Counted from the first letter of the stretch, positions 15,559-24,649 are shown. The stretch is 49,597 bases of DNA from Candidatus Methanophagales archaeon (GCA_030602585.1 JAUVZJ010000009.1:1-49597), one strand, 5' to 3'. Made by a program: numbers and translations. Notes: a model not told the origin generated them from the letters alone.

Positions 15559-15629
15559 TTTATATTTTATTCTTTAAGAATAAATTAACATGGAAAGAAA
15601 TAAAATAATGTAACACGAAGAGGAAAAAA

Positions 15630-16112
15630 ATGAACGTCGTTGAGGTTCTGATAGAAGGGGGGAAAGCGAGTCCGGGACCGCCTTTGGGTCCTGCTCTGGG
15701 TCCGCTTGGTGTAAATGTAAAAGAAGTAGTGGATTCTGTAAATGAGCTTACGAAGGGCTATGGAGGAATGGAAGTCCCGGTGAAGATAACCGTTGATGCC
15801 GGAAAGGTGGACATAACGGTGGGCGTACCGTCAACAGCAGCATTGATAAAGAAAGAATTAGGAATTGAAAAGGCAAAAACTGACTCCACAACCGATTATA
15901 CCGGGGATATATCCTTAGAACAAATAAAAGAGGTAGCGAAAAAGAAGAAAGAAGAGATGTTATCCTCTTCGTTAAAAAACGCTATTAAAGAGATAATAGG
16001 CACTTGTGTTTCAATGCGTTTGAAGGTGGAAGGTAAAGATGCGAAAGAGATACAGAAGGATATAGAAGAAGGCAAGTATGACGAGGTGATAACAGAGAAT
16101 GATGGAAGCTGA
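15630..16112 (+). CDS. rpl11: Ribosomal protein L11 (uL11)
   Basis: Stalk-base protein that binds the GTPase-associated region of 23S rRNA. The 160 residues start with VEVLIEGGKASPGPPLGPAL and GPLGVNV, the highly conserved N-terminal domain, followed by the RNA-binding C-terminal domain (GIEKAKTDSTTDYTGDISLE, MLSSSLKNAIKEIIGTCVSM). Length is normal. Its last codons overlap the start of rpl1 by 14 bp, so translation is coupled. Confidence 0.96.
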   Translation: MNVVEVLIEGGKASPGPPLGPALGPLGVNVKEVVDSVNELTKGYGGMEVPVKITVDAGKVDITVGVPSTAALIKKELGIEKAKTDSTTDYTGDISLEQIKEVAKKKKEEMLSSSLKNAIKEIIGTCVSMRLKVEGKDAKEIQKDIEEGKYDEVITENDGS

Positions 16113-16725
16113 AGAGATGGTAAAGGCAGTGGAAGAGGTGTTGAGCTCACGAGAAAGAGGATTTGTTGAAAGTATAGACCTCTGCATAAATTTGAAGAAT
16201 ATAGACCTGAAACAGCCGAAGAACCGGATAAATGTGGACATAGTGTTACCAAAGAAGTTCAGTGAGCCGAAGATTGGCGTTTTCGCTTCTGGCGAGATAG
16301 CGTTGAAAGCGAAAGAGGCAGGTGCTGAGGTGATAGACCCGGAAGAGTTGAAGAGGATGGATAAGAAAAAAGCAAGAGAGATGGTGAATAAATACGATTA
16401 TTTCGTTGCCGATACCGCTCTTATGGCACTTGTGGGTAGGAGCCTGGGCACCATTTTAGGTCCGAGGGGTAAGATGCCCGAACCTATTCCGCCGGGAGCA
16501 GACCCTGTACAGATATTGTCGAGATTGGCGAAAATCGCCAGGGTAAGGTCGAAGACCACAATGCTATGGGTGAATATAGGTCGTAAGGACATGGATGCGA
16601 AGGACATAGCAGAAAATGCTGCTGCGGTGTTAAAAGCGATAGAATCGCATTTGGAACGGGGCTGGCAAAATATAGCTTCTATTTACATGAAAACAACAAT
16701 GGGACATGCGGTGAAGGTGGTGTAA
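16099..16725 (+). CDS. rpl1: Ribosomal protein L1 (uL1)
   Basis: Binds 23S rRNA at the mobile L1 arm and, in methanogens, is known to repress its own operon. The 208-residue protein has PKNRINVDIVLPKKF, the middle YDYFVADTALMALVGRSLG, LGPRGKMPEPIPPGADP, and the closing IASIYMKTTMGHAVKVV. Two adjacent ATGs (16099 and 16102) are possible starts. It overlaps rpl10 by 1 bp. Confidence 0.96.
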   Translation: MMEAEEMVKAVEEVLSSRERGFVESIDLCINLKNIDLKQPKNRINVDIVLPKKFSEPKIGVFASGEIALKAKEAGAEVIDPEELKRMDKKKAREMVNKYDYFVADTALMALVGRSLGTILGPRGKMPEPIPPGADPVQILSRLAKIARVRSKTTMLWVNIGRKDMDAKDIAENAAAVLKAIESHLERGWQNIASIYMKTTMGHAVKVV

Positions 16726-17672
16726 TGAAGATGAAAAAAAGGGTAAAGCGAGCAAAGGAATGGAAGAAGGAGCAGGTCGTTGCGATAAAAGATTTGATTG
16801 GCGCGTATGATACGGTAGGTATAGCGAAAATAAGAGGTTTGGGAGCCAAGCAATTACAGCGGATAAGAAAAGAATTCAGGGATACCGCAAGATTGCGAAT
16901 ATCGAAAAATAGCTTGATTTCTATTTCGTTGGAGGAAAGCGGGATGAATGACATGGTAGATTTTGTAGATGACCAGATGGCGTTGATATTTACCGGTTTG
17001 GATGCTTTTGAATTGTATAAAGTACTGGAAGCGGGAAAATTGCCTGCGCCAATAAAGGCAGGTGCTGTTGCTCCTCATGATATTATAATAGAAGATGGAC
17101 CTACTTCGCTCAAGCCAGGACCGATAGTGGGGGAATTACAGAATTTGGGCATACCTTCGGGAATAGAGAGTGGAAAGGTGGTGATAAAGCAAAGAAAAGT
17201 AGCGGTGAAGGAGGGCGAAAGAGTTTCTCCTGCGCTTGCGGAAATGTTAGCAAGGCTTGAAATTTATCCGGTAAAGGAAGGACTGGATTTGTATGCTGTG
17301 TATGACTTTGAAGGAGAAGTGCTCACGCCTGACGTTCTTCATATAGACATCTCGAAGTACTCTTCGGATGTGAAGGAAGGAGCAAAAGCTGCTTTTTCTG
17401 TTGCCACACACATAAAGTATGACTATCCAACTCGCTATACCATCGGTGATTTGTTAAGCGAAGCAAGTGTAAAATCGAATGCTCTGGCTTTTAATATCGC
17501 TTATCCAACGTCTTTGACAATAAAGCCGCTGATTCAAAAGGCATATTCAAATGCCATGAATCTCTCTATGAATGCATGCATATACGAACGCGAGACAATG
17601 GCATATTTGCTTGCAAAGGCGTGTTCGCAAGCGCAAAATCTGGCGGCGTATTTGAGTGTGCGACAAGTTTAG
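16725..17672 (+). CDS. rpl10: Ribosomal stalk protein L10/P0 without the acidic tail
   Basis: P0 anchors the L12/P1 dimers of the stalk. The 315 residues contain the rRNA-binding domain (AKIRGLGAKQLQRIRKEFRD, RISKNSLI), the archaeal insertion (PAPIKAGAVAPHDI, IPSGIESGKVVIKQRKVAVK) and the helical spine on which P1 dimers sit (residues about 230-315). Archaeal P0 normally ends with a hinge of acidic residues and a GLGALFG-like peptide that contacts elongation factors. Here the protein stops at YLSVRQV with neither. The rpl12 gene expected immediately downstream is also absent: dapF follows at 17692. The frame to the stop is clean, so this looks real and not a sequencing error. Confidence 0.93.
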   Translation: MKMKKRVKRAKEWKKEQVVAIKDLIGAYDTVGIAKIRGLGAKQLQRIRKEFRDTARLRISKNSLISISLEESGMNDMVDFVDDQMALIFTGLDAFELYKVLEAGKLPAPIKAGAVAPHDIIIEDGPTSLKPGPIVGELQNLGIPSGIESGKVVIKQRKVAVKEGERVSPALAEMLARLEIYPVKEGLDLYAVYDFEGEVLTPDVLHIDISKYSSDVKEGAKAAFSVATHIKYDYPTRYTIGDLLSEASVKSNALAFNIAYPTSLTIKPLIQKAYSNAMNLSMNACIYERETMAYLLAKACSQAQNLAAYLSVRQV

Positions 17673-17691
17673 GGATGCATCTTTAAATAAA

Positions 17692-18582
17692 ATGAGACTG
17701 AGATTCACGAAGATGCAAGGTACTGGTAACGATTTCATTCTGATAGACGACCTTGACGAGAGGATACCGGAGGAAAAGAAGGGACAAATCGCCAGATTAT
17801 TATGCCCGCGAAGGTTCTCAGTAGGTGCAGATGGCGTTTTGTTCATTTGTAAACCTACAACGAGTTCGTATGACGTGCGGATGAGGATTTTCAATGCCGA
17901 TGGTTCGGAGGCGGAGATGAGTGGCAATGGAATGCGATGCTTTGCTAAATACGTGCATGAACGAGGGTTAGTGCAAAGCAGGAGAATGAAGGTGGAGACG
18001 TTAGGCGGATTGATTGTTCCCGAAGTAGAAGTTGATGAAAAACCTTTCTTTAAAAAAGAAAGCTTTACCAAAGAAAAATTATACTTTATTCATAATGAAA
18101 AAGGCGTTGTAACCTCTATCAGGGTTTTCATGGGAAAGCCAGTGTTTAATAAAATAGACGAGGCGTTTTTTGTGAATGAGCAGATAGGCGAGATTAAGCT
18201 GACTTCGTTAAGTCTTGGCAATCCTCACGCTGTTGTCATTGTTGACTCCTTTGAGGAGCTGGATGTGGATACGGTAGGAAAAGGCATAGAATCGCATAAG
18301 GCTTTTCCTGACAGGACTAATGTTGATTTCGTGTTGTTAAAAGAGAAGAATGAGATAAGCGTGAGAACGTATGAAAGGGGAGTAGAAGAGACGTTATCCT
18401 GCGGCACGGGGTCAACGGCTTCTGTACTTGCATTGAATGCGCTTGGGTATGTAAATGCGGATGAGCCAGTTACTGTGCATACGAAAGGTGGGGATTTGAT
18501 AGTGGAGCTAAAGGAGGAGGGTGCATATCTTTTGGGTACTGCGGAAGTGGTGTATGAAGGTGTGGTTGAGTTGAGCGGTTAA
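17692..18582 (+). CDS. dapF: Diaminopimelate epimerase DapF
   Basis: Interconverts LL- and meso-diaminopimelate on the way to lysine. The two catalytic cysteines are present: Cys83 in SGNGMRCFAKY and Cys237 in TLSCGTGSTAS. The protein starts MRLRFTKMQGTGNDFILIDD, so the ATG at 17692 is used and not the GTG at 17656 inside rpl10. Between GGLIVPEVEVD and VTSIRVFMGKP, residues about 117-133 (EKPFFKKESFTKEKLYFI) are extra for the family and coincide with a palindromic repeat at 18041-18065. Both active-site halves are unaffected. Confidence 0.94.
   Translation: MRLRFTKMQGTGNDFILIDDLDERIPEEKKGQIARLLCPRRFSVGADGVLFICKPTTSSYDVRMRIFNADGSEAEMSGNGMRCFAKYVHERGLVQSRRMKVETLGGLIVPEVEVDEKPFFKKESFTKEKLYFIHNEKGVVTSIRVFMGKPVFNKIDEAFFVNEQIGEIKLTSLSLGNPHAVVIVDSFEELDVDTVGKGIESHKAFPDRTNVDFVLLKEKNEISVRTYERGVEETLSCGTGSTASVLALNALGYVNADEPVTVHTKGGDLIVELKEEGAYLLGTAEVVYEGVVELSG
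18041..18065 (+). repeat. In-frame palindromic element in dapF
   Basis: Left arm AACCTTTCTTT (18041-18051) and right arm AAAGAAAGCTT (18055-18065) pair with one mismatch around AAA. The unit belongs to the same AAACCTTTTCTT family found at 32101-32127 and 39631-39655. Confidence 0.7.
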
Positions 18583-18677
18583 GATGGTATAAATAAAATG
18601 GGGCAAAGGATATAAAGTGGACTAATGATGTCAGACCTTTTTAATAAAACGGTTTTCTTATAAATACCCTATACAAG

Positions 18678-19901
18678 ATGAAAGCGTTAGTGTTCGAACC
18701 TTTTTCAGGTGCTTCTGGAGACATGATTATTGGCAGTCTGCTGGATTTAGGTGCTGACGAGTCAAAGATAAGAGCTGCAATTTCCGTTTTTGACCTCGAG
18801 CTGGAAGTAAAAGAGGAAGTTAAGCGGGGGATAGCGGCTAAAAAGGTGGAGTTCGTAGATAAGAGTAAAAAAGATGCTGAAAGAAAGAGAAGCGTGAACT
18901 CGTATAAAAATATCGTGAGAACGATAGAGGACAGTGGATTGAGCAAAGAGATAATACAGAACGCGTTGAGCGTATTTGAAAAAATAGCGAATGCCGAGGC
19001 GAAAGTGCATGGAGAACCGAAGGAGAGTTTGACATTTCACGAGCTCGGCGCTCTGGATACAATAGGCGACCTGGTAGGGAGCAGCACTGCCTTTTTGGAT
19101 ATTCACCCGGACATTGTTATAAGCACACCTATTTCGGTAGGTAGTGGATTTGTGGACACGGAGCATGGGCTTTTGCCTGTGCCTGCACCCGCAACGGTTG
19201 AGATATTGAAAAATACTTCTTTGTTATATCAAGGAGGTCCTTTCGCTTCTTCATCTGCATCTGAACTGCTTACGCCGACAGGTGCAGCGATATTTGCTCA
19301 TTTTGTTCAACGTTCTGAACCTTTTTTACCTCAGATGCGCATCGAAAAAACAGGATACGGTGCAGGGTCAAAGGACTTGCCAATGCCTAACGTCCTAAGA
19401 GCAAGCTTATGTAAAATCGAGGAATCGTTATCCCTGTTAAGGGATGAAGTGGAAGTGCTGGAAACAAACGTTGATAATGTTACCGGCGAAGTGCTGGGCA
19501 ATCTGATAGAAGTTCTCATGGCGGAGGGTGCGAAGGACGTGGCTATCGTACCTGCGCAAATGAAGAAAGGCAGAACTGGACACATTATCAAGGTGATTAC
19601 CGCACCGCAAGACGTCCCTCGAATGGCGTATCGAATAATGGAAGAAACAGGCTCTTTAGGCGTTCGCGTTATGCAAGTAAGGCATCGGTTCATTGCGGAT
19701 AGAGAAGAGAAGAAGGTGAAGGTGAGAATAAAAGGTGTGGAAAAGGAAGTAGGCGTGAAAATAGGTAGGGATGCGAAAGGTAATTTGCTGAACGTAGCTG
19801 CGGAATTTGAGGATGCGAAGCGAGTTGCGAAAGAGCTGAAAATGCCGTTAAAAGAAGTGATAAAGATTGTGGAAGAAACCGCAAGGAACCTTTTTCTATA
19901 A
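18678..19901 (+). CDS. larC: Nickel-pincer cofactor biosynthesis protein LarC
   Basis: LarC inserts nickel into the pyridinium pincer cofactor first known from lactate racemase. The 407-residue protein shows FEPFSGASGDMIIGSLLDLG at the N-terminus, FHELGALDTIGDLVG, PAPATVEILKN, and the C-terminal domain with ETNVDNVTGEVLGNLIEVLM and KKGRTGHIIKVI. In some bacteria the two halves are joined by frameshifting; here it is a single frame. LarB, LarE and LarA are not in the window, apart from a larE-like fragment at 30300-30370. TATAAATA just before the start (18661-18668) and TTTAATAAAA at 18638 are promoter candidates. Confidence 0.92.
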   Translation: MKALVFEPFSGASGDMIIGSLLDLGADESKIRAAISVFDLELEVKEEVKRGIAAKKVEFVDKSKKDAERKRSVNSYKNIVRTIEDSGLSKEIIQNALSVFEKIANAEAKVHGEPKESLTFHELGALDTIGDLVGSSTAFLDIHPDIVISTPISVGSGFVDTEHGLLPVPAPATVEILKNTSLLYQGGPFASSSASELLTPTGAAIFAHFVQRSEPFLPQMRIEKTGYGAGSKDLPMPNVLRASLCKIEESLSLLRDEVEVLETNVDNVTGEVLGNLIEVLMAEGAKDVAIVPAQMKKGRTGHIIKVITAPQDVPRMAYRIMEETGSLGVRVMQVRHRFIADREEKKVKVRIKGVEKEVGVKIGRDAKGNLLNVAAEFEDAKRVAKELKMPLKEVIKIVEETARNLFL

Positions 19902-19928
19902 ATAAAAATAATGTCCTTTTTAGTGTAT

Positions 19929-20011
19929 GCGGAGGTTGCCAAGAGGACAAAGGCGCAGCGTTGAGGTCGCTGTCCCGTAGGGGTTCGAGGGTTCAAATCC
20001 CTCCCTCCGCA
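19929..20011 (+). tRNA. tRNA-Leu (anticodon GAG)
   Basis: An 83-nt gene with acceptor stem GCGGAGG/CCTCCGC, discriminator A, anticodon stem CAGCG/CGCTG with loop TTGAGGT, a long variable arm (TCCCGTAGGGG) and T arm GAGGG-TTCAAAT-CCCTC. No intron and no encoded CCA. A TATA box CTATAAATAAAA at 19896-19907 overlaps the larC stop codon at the expected 25-27 nt distance. Confidence 0.95.
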
Positions 20012-20102
20012 TCAAGCAACGTAACACTTTTCTTTTTTGAGGCGAAAAGGTTTTAAAGAAAGAATGCTAAAATGTTGATTGGAGGAAAGGGAGGAAGAAA
20101 AA

Positions 20103-21173
20103 ATGCGACAAATTGAGAATGAAATTCTCTCGGAAGGAGAGGCAGTAAAGACTATGGAGAATGTGGAATTAGAGAAGGTCCTGGAGAAGTCAAGAACTGT
20201 CATAAAGGTGATTGGATGTGGAGGAAGCGGGACTAACACGATACAGAGGATGTCAGAAGAAGGTATCTTTGGTGCTGAACTATTTGCATTGAACACCGAT
20301 GCCCAACATTTGTTATACTCAAAAGTGGAGAGAAAGTTGTTGATAGGAAGGAAGATAACGAGGGGGCTTGGAGCCGGGAGTATTCCAAGGTTAGGAGAGG
20401 AAGCAGCGAAGGAGAACGAGAGTGATATAAAAACAATTGTTGAGAATGCGGACATGGTATTTGTAACTTGTGGATTGGGCGGTGGCACGGGGACAGGAGC
20501 AGCGCCGGTAGTTGCAGAAGCAGCGCAAGAAGCTGGTGCTCTTACCATAGGTGTGGTGACGTTACCTTTTGGCGCCGAAGGGGATATAAGACAGGAGAAT
20601 ACTGACGTAGGACTTGACAGACTGCGTGAAAATACTGACACTTTAATCGTGATACCCAATGCAAAGCTATTGGAAGTGGTTCCGAGATTGCCATTAAACG
20701 AAGCGTTTAGAGTCGCCGATGAAGTGCTGATGCGAGCGGTTAAGGGGCTAACAGAACTGATAACAAAACCAGGTCTTATAAATCTGGACTTCGCCGACGT
20801 GAGAACGGTAATGAAAGATGGTGGAATGGCGATGATAGGATTCGGGGAAGCAGATGGACAGAATAAAGCAATAGAATCAGTGAGAAAGGCGTTAAGCTCT
20901 CCTCTGCTTGAAGTTGACGTAACAGATGCGAAATCTGCACTGGTAAACGTAACAGGTGGAGAGGACATGACAGTAGAAGAAGCAGAAGGAGCCCTTCAGG
21001 AAGTATATAAAATGATGAACCCAGAGGCAAGGATTATATGGGGCGTGCAGATAAGTCCGGAGCTGAAGAACGTGATAAGAACTTTGCTCATCGTGACCGG
21101 CGTGAAATCAGAGCAAATATACGCACGGAAGGATACGAAAAAACAAATATTTGGCATTGAAATAGTGCGTTAA
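20103..21173 (+). CDS. ftsZ: Cell-division GTPase FtsZ
   Basis: Tubulin-like GTPase forming the division ring. Seen: [26 protein letters not shown], the tubulin signature [46 protein letters not shown], and the C-terminal domain ending [11 protein letters not shown]. It lacks a long linker and a bacterial-style C-terminal binding peptide. The ATG at 20103 has GGGAGGAAG 8 nt upstream, so I prefer it to a TTG at 20079. It leads the ftsZ-secE-spt5 group. The TATA-like TTTTAAAG lies at 20051-20058. Confidence 0.95.
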   Translation: MRQIENEILSEGEAVKTMENVELEKVLEKSRTVIKVIGCGGSGTNTIQRMSEEGIFGAELFALNTDAQHLLYSKVERKLLIGRKITRGLGAGSIPRLGEEAAKENESDIKTIVENADMVFVTCGLGGGTGTGAAPVVAEAAQEAGALTIGVVTLPFGAEGDIRQENTDVGLDRLRENTDTLIVIPNAKLLEVVPRLPLNEAFRVADEVLMRAVKGLTELITKPGLINLDFADVRTVMKDGGMAMIGFGEADGQNKAIESVRKALSSPLLEVDVTDAKSALVNVTGGEDMTVEEAEGALQEVYKMMNPEARIIWGVQISPELKNVIRTLLIVTGVKSEQIYARKDTKKQIFGIEIVR

Positions 21174-21188
21174 TGGCAGAGGATAGCA

Positions 21189-21383
21189 ATGCAAATAAGG
21201 TTCGGGTTCGAAGAAGGTTTGAAAAGGTTAAAGGAGTATATAAGAATACTGAAGTTGGCAAAAAGACCAAAGAGAGAGGAATTTTTCAGGGTTTCTAAAA
21301 TCGCTGGTGCTGCGATGGCACTGATTGGCACCATCGGTTTTTCTATCTATCTTTTGATGACAGTATTACCAAAGGGGTTTTGA
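21189..21383 (+). CDS. secE: Protein translocase subunit SecE (Sec61 gamma)
   Basis: A 64-residue subunit of the SecYE translocon. An amphipathic surface helix with LKRLKEYIRILKLAKRPKRE is followed by FFRVSKIAGAAMALIGTIGF and one membrane helix ending in LLMTVLPKGF. Size and layout match archaeal SecE. It lies 15 bp after ftsZ and 3 bp before spt5. Confidence 0.92.
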   Translation: MQIRFGFEEGLKRLKEYIRILKLAKRPKREEFFRVSKIAGAAMALIGTIGFSIYLLMTVLPKGF

Positions 21384-21386
21384 ACT

Positions 21387-21854
21387 ATGGTTAAGGTATA
21401 CGCAGCAAAAACAACAGTTAATCAGGAGCAAGCAGTTGCAAATATGGTTGAGAACGCAATAAGAGATAAAGATAAGAGTGAGCATGGAATAAAGGCGATA
21501 CTTGTGCCTGAAGAGCTAAAGGGGTATGTGCTGATAGAAGCTTCTTTTTCTGAGCCCGTGGAACAAATAATTCAAAGCATCCCGCATGCAAGGGGGTTGG
21601 TCAAAGGTGACATGGGATTAGAAGAGGTAGAGCATTTCCTTACGCCTAAACCTTCCGTAACGGGAATAATAGAAGGTAGCATAATAGAAATAGTGTCTGG
21701 ACCGTTTAGGGGGGAACGTGCAAGGGTGAAAAAAGTTGACGAGGCGCATGAAGAGATCACCATTGAACTATTTGAAGCGATGGTCCCGATACCAGTCACC
21801 GTTAGAGGGGATAGTGTACGGGTATTGAGCAAAGAGGAGAAGGAAGGGGAGTAG
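21387..21854 (+). CDS. spt5: Transcription elongation factor Spt5 (NusG homologue)
   Basis: Clamp-binding elongation factor that pairs with Spt4. The 155 residues have the NGN domain (VYAAKTTVNQEQAVANMVEN, IPHARGLVKGDM) and a KOW domain (EIVSGPFRGERARVKKVDEA, FEAMVPIPVTVRGDSVRVL). In many Euryarchaeota spt5 is followed by rpl11-rpl1-rpl10-rpl12. Here that set lies about 6 kb upstream, and a glycosyltransferase follows. Confidence 0.94.
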   Translation: MVKVYAAKTTVNQEQAVANMVENAIRDKDKSEHGIKAILVPEELKGYVLIEASFSEPVEQIIQSIPHARGLVKGDMGLEEVEHFLTPKPSVTGIIEGSIIEIVSGPFRGERARVKKVDEAHEEITIELFEAMVPIPVTVRGDSVRVLSKEEKEGE

Positions 21855-21919
21855 ATGTGAACTGTAAAATGCAAATTGAAAAATGAAAAATGGGCGAATC
21901 AATAGCAGTAGAGGGATAA

Positions 21920-22840
21920 ATGAAAGACGAGAAAGTTTGTGTCTTAATACCGACATTGAACGAGGAAGAAACAATAGGCGAAATTATAACGGAGTTTAAA
22001 AACAGTGGATTCGAAAATATCCTTGTCATTGATGGAAATAGCACTGATTCAACGAGGGAAATAGCAAAGAGTGAAGGGGCAAGGGTGGAAGTTCAGCGAG
22101 GAAAAGGTAAAGGTGCGGCGGTTAAGCAGGCTTTTGAACTCATAGAAGAAGATGAAATAATCGTGATGATTGACGGAGACGGGACCTATTCACCTTCGGA
22201 TGTGGGGAAATTACTTGCGCCGATAATTGACGGCGAGGCTGACCACGTTATAGGCAACCGATTTGGTTTTGGAGGTGCGTTTACGATAGTTCACCGAATT
22301 GGAAACTGGGCGTTGAACAAAGTATTTGGGTTCGGCTACGGCGTAAAATTGGAAGATATATTGTCGGGATACAGGGCGCTTACGAAGGAGTGCGTGAGAA
22401 AGATGAATCTTGAGAAGAAAGGTTTTGAAATAGAAGCAGAGATGGCAATAGAGTCAGTAAAAAAGGGCATGAGGATAAAAGAAGTTCCTATAAGATATGA
22501 AAAAAGGAAAGGGAAATCGAAACTCAATCTTGTTAGAGACGGCACCAAAATATTTTATACGCTATACGCGCTTGCGAGAACACACAATCCTGCGTTCTAT
22601 TTCGGCATCATTGGCTCCCTGTTTATGACCTTCGGCACTCTATCGGGTGTTTACGTTGTGATAGAGTGGTATAAAGGGATAACACACATGCTTCTCACCG
22701 TGTTCACATCTTTATTGATAATTTCAGGCGTGCAGTTTCTTATATTTGGATTACTGGGTGATTTGCTGGTGACATTGCAAAAAGAGACGATAGAAGCGCT
22801 GAGGGATAGGGATACGGGTAAGGAGAAGAAGGGAAGATGA
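21920..22840 (+). CDS. Family 2 glycosyltransferase with C-terminal membrane helices
   Basis: A DPM1-like GT2 domain occupies residues 1-220: [43 protein letters not shown] carrying the DxD metal site, [37 protein letters not shown] and [13 protein letters not shown]. Two membrane helices follow (residues about 222-250 and 258-285). It probably adds the first sugar to dolichol phosphate or diphosphate for protein N-glycosylation; the layout resembles AglJ-type enzymes, but the symbol is not certain. It overlaps hisI by 4 bp. Confidence 0.85.
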   Translation: MKDEKVCVLIPTLNEEETIGEIITEFKNSGFENILVIDGNSTDSTREIAKSEGARVEVQRGKGKGAAVKQAFELIEEDEIIVMIDGDGTYSPSDVGKLLAPIIDGEADHVIGNRFGFGGAFTIVHRIGNWALNKVFGFGYGVKLEDILSGYRALTKECVRKMNLEKKGFEIEAEMAIESVKKGMRIKEVPIRYEKRKGKSKLNLVRDGTKIFYTLYALARTHNPAFYFGIIGSLFMTFGTLSGVYVVIEWYKGITHMLLTVFTSLLIISGVQFLIFGLLGDLLVTLQKETIEALRDRDTGKEKKGR

Positions 22841-23205
22841 AAGAGAAAGAAGAAAAAGAAGAGAAGGAATTGAAGCATGCAATAGCACAGGATTATGAAA
22901 CCGGAGAGGTTCTTATGCTTGCACACATGGATGAGGAGGCGCTGAGGCTCAGCATCGAGACGGGGAAGGCGCATTACTGGAGCAGGAGCAGGGGTAAATT
23001 ATGGAAGAAGGGCGAGATTTCAGGTAACGAGCAGATAGTAAAGGATATTTTGATAGATTGCGATGAAGATACAGTGCTGCTGAAGGTGAAGCAGACAGGG
23101 GGAGCATGTCATACCGGATACAGGTCTTGCTTTTACCGCAGGATAAATGGGGAAATAGTGTGTAAGAAGGTGTTCGCCCCTGAGGAGAAATATGGTAAGA
23201 AGTGA
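22837..23205 (+). CDS. hisI: Phosphoribosyl-AMP cyclohydrolase HisI
   Basis: Opens the adenine ring of phosphoribosyl-AMP in histidine synthesis. The 122-residue, single-domain form shows [36 protein letters not shown], the metal-binding [13 protein letters not shown] and [14 protein letters not shown] with its zinc cysteines. There is no fused HisE domain. The charged N-terminus ([11 protein letters not shown]) is an unusual extension. Start ATGA overlaps the end of the glycosyltransferase. Confidence 0.95.
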   Translation: MKEKEEKEEKELKHAIAQDYETGEVLMLAHMDEEALRLSIETGKAHYWSRSRGKLWKKGEISGNEQIVKDILIDCDEDTVLLKVKQTGGACHTGYRSCFYRRINGEIVCKKVFAPEEKYGKK

Positions 23206-23227
23206 TTTCCTATGAGTTAAGATAGAT

Positions 23228-23240
23228 ACCTTTAAATACC
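23228..23240 (+). promoter_or_regulatory. TATA box for albA
   Basis: ACCTTTAAATACC sits about 37 nt before the GTG start and allows a leader carrying the GGTGATG ribosome-binding site at 23261-23267. Confidence 0.6.
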
Positions 23241-23271
23241 CTTGACATATACTATGAAGTGGTGATGCAAA

Positions 23272-23550
23272 GTGCCAGAAGACAACGTGGTATATATCGG
23301 GAATAAGTCCGTGATGAGTTATGTCCTGGCGGTAGTGACACAGTTCAACAACGGTTTTGACGAGATAGTGATAAAGGCGAGAGGAAGAGCGATCTCAAGG
23401 GCTGTGGATACCGCAGAAGTGGTGAAGAATAAGTTCATGCCAGGAGTAGAAGTGACGGACATAAAGATAGGGACAGAAGTGATAGTAGGAGAAGGAGGAG
23501 ATAAGGCGAACGTTTCCTCGCTGGAAATAATAATGAAGACAAAGGCGTGA
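23272..23550 (+). CDS. albA: Chromatin protein Alba
   Basis: Dimeric DNA/RNA-binding chromosomal protein. The 92 residues show [34 protein letters not shown] with the nucleic-acid-binding lysine/arginine patch, and [18 protein letters not shown]. The lysine usually acetylated near residue 11 lies in GNKSVM. GTG start with GGTGATG 4 nt upstream; an ATG at 23265 is out of frame. It is a single-gene unit ending in a T-rich tract. Confidence 0.95.
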   Translation: MPEDNVVYIGNKSVMSYVLAVVTQFNNGFDEIVIKARGRAISRAVDTAEVVKNKFMPGVEVTDIKIGTEVIVGEGGDKANVSSLEIIMKTKA

Positions 23551-23597
23551 AAGGAGAGATAAGTGAAGCACAGCACCTAAAGAAAAGTTCTCCCAAT

Positions 23598-23622
23598 TTT
23601 CTTCCTCTTTTTTTATTTTTTA
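23598..23622 (+). terminator. T-rich transcription terminator after albA
   Basis: TTTTCTTCCTC followed by TTTTTTTATTTTTT on the coding strand, the type of oligo-T tract that ends archaeal transcription. It lies 48 bp after the albA stop. Confidence 0.5.
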
Positions 23623-23674
23623 GTTTTAGAATATTTATTTATACGAGGTAACTTTCTACATCATTATATCAGCG

Positions 23675-24604
23675 ATGTTCACGAAAAGGCACATCATTTC
23701 GACACGTGATTTCTCGAAGGAAGAGATAGATTCTATATTAAGCAGGGCAGGGGAGTTAGAGATATATGCACAAGGGTTGGGAAGAGGGGCAGGGAGGAAA
23801 AGCGATTTATTAGAGGGTAAAATACTCGCTAATCTCTTCTACGAGCCAAGCACCCGGACAAGGCTATCTTTTGAAGCGGCGATGAAGCGGTTAGGTGGTG
23901 AGGTGATAAACATATCATCGCCAGAAGCGAGTTCCGCGGCTAAAGGTGAAAATTTAGTGGATACAATAAGGGTTGTATCTGAATATTGCGACATAATAGC
24001 GCTCAGGCATCCGAAGGAAGGCGCATCGAGAATGGCGGCTTCTTTCTCTTCCGTTCCGATAATAAACGCAGGTGATGGTGCGGGTCAGCATCCCACGCAG
24101 ACTTTGCTCGATTTATACACCATTAAAAAAGAGAATTTGCTTGAAGAGCTCAAGATTGCTCTGATAGGTGACTTGAAATATGGAAGAACGGTGCATTCAC
24201 TGGCTTATGCCCTATCTTTATACGGAGCGAAGCTATTTTTCGTATCACCGGAGGCTTTAAGGATGCCGGATGAGATAAAAATGGACTTGAGAGAAATAGG
24301 GGCAGAGATTTTTGAATCCACGGATATAAAGGAGGTAATAAAGGAAGTGGACATTTTATATGTAACGCGAATACAAAGAGAAAGGTTTCCAGACCCCGCG
24401 GAGTATAGCAAAGTTGCAGGGACTTATCGCATAACTACCGAGCTTATAAAGGAGAATAAAGACGTGGTAATCATGCATCCGCTCCCTAAGGTGGACGAGA
24501 TAGATGCGGAAGTGGACCAGACAAAAAATGCAAGATATTTCCTTCAGGCTTTCTACGGTATTCCCGTGAGAATGGCGGTTCTTTCTGTATTAGTGGAAAA
24601 TTAA
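23675..24604 (+). CDS. pyrB: Aspartate carbamoyltransferase catalytic chain
   Basis: Joins carbamoyl phosphate and aspartate in pyrimidine synthesis. The 309-residue protein has the carbamoyl-phosphate loop FYEPSTRTRLSFEAAM (STRTR at 59-63), SSAAKGENLVDTIR with its lysine, ALRHPKEGASRMAA, AGDGAGQHPTQTLLDLYTI and the aspartate-side MHPLPKVDEIDAEVD. The regulatory chain gene pyrI, usually next to pyrB in archaea, is not here. A TATA-like ATTTATTTATAC at 23634-23645 precedes it. Confidence 0.95.
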   Translation: MFTKRHIISTRDFSKEEIDSILSRAGELEIYAQGLGRGAGRKSDLLEGKILANLFYEPSTRTRLSFEAAMKRLGGEVINISSPEASSAAKGENLVDTIRVVSEYCDIIALRHPKEGASRMAASFSSVPIINAGDGAGQHPTQTLLDLYTIKKENLLEELKIALIGDLKYGRTVHSLAYALSLYGAKLFFVSPEALRMPDEIKMDLREIGAEIFESTDIKEVIKEVDILYVTRIQRERFPDPAEYSKVAGTYRITTELIKENKDVVIMHPLPKVDEIDAEVDQTKNARYFLQAFYGIPVRMAVLSVLVEN

Positions 24605-24649
24605 AAATAGAAAGTGAAGACAAGAAAGAGGAAGAAAGAGAAGGATGGA

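Noticed and set aside
19331-19996. Minus-strand open frame opposite the larC end
   Set aside because: Low-complexity translation antisense to LarC, and it runs into the tRNA-Leu promoter region.
20012-20968. Long minus-strand open frame of 318 codons opposite ftsZ
   Set aside because: Serine/proline-rich translation of the antisense of a certain gene, with no domain; a shadow caused by codon bias.
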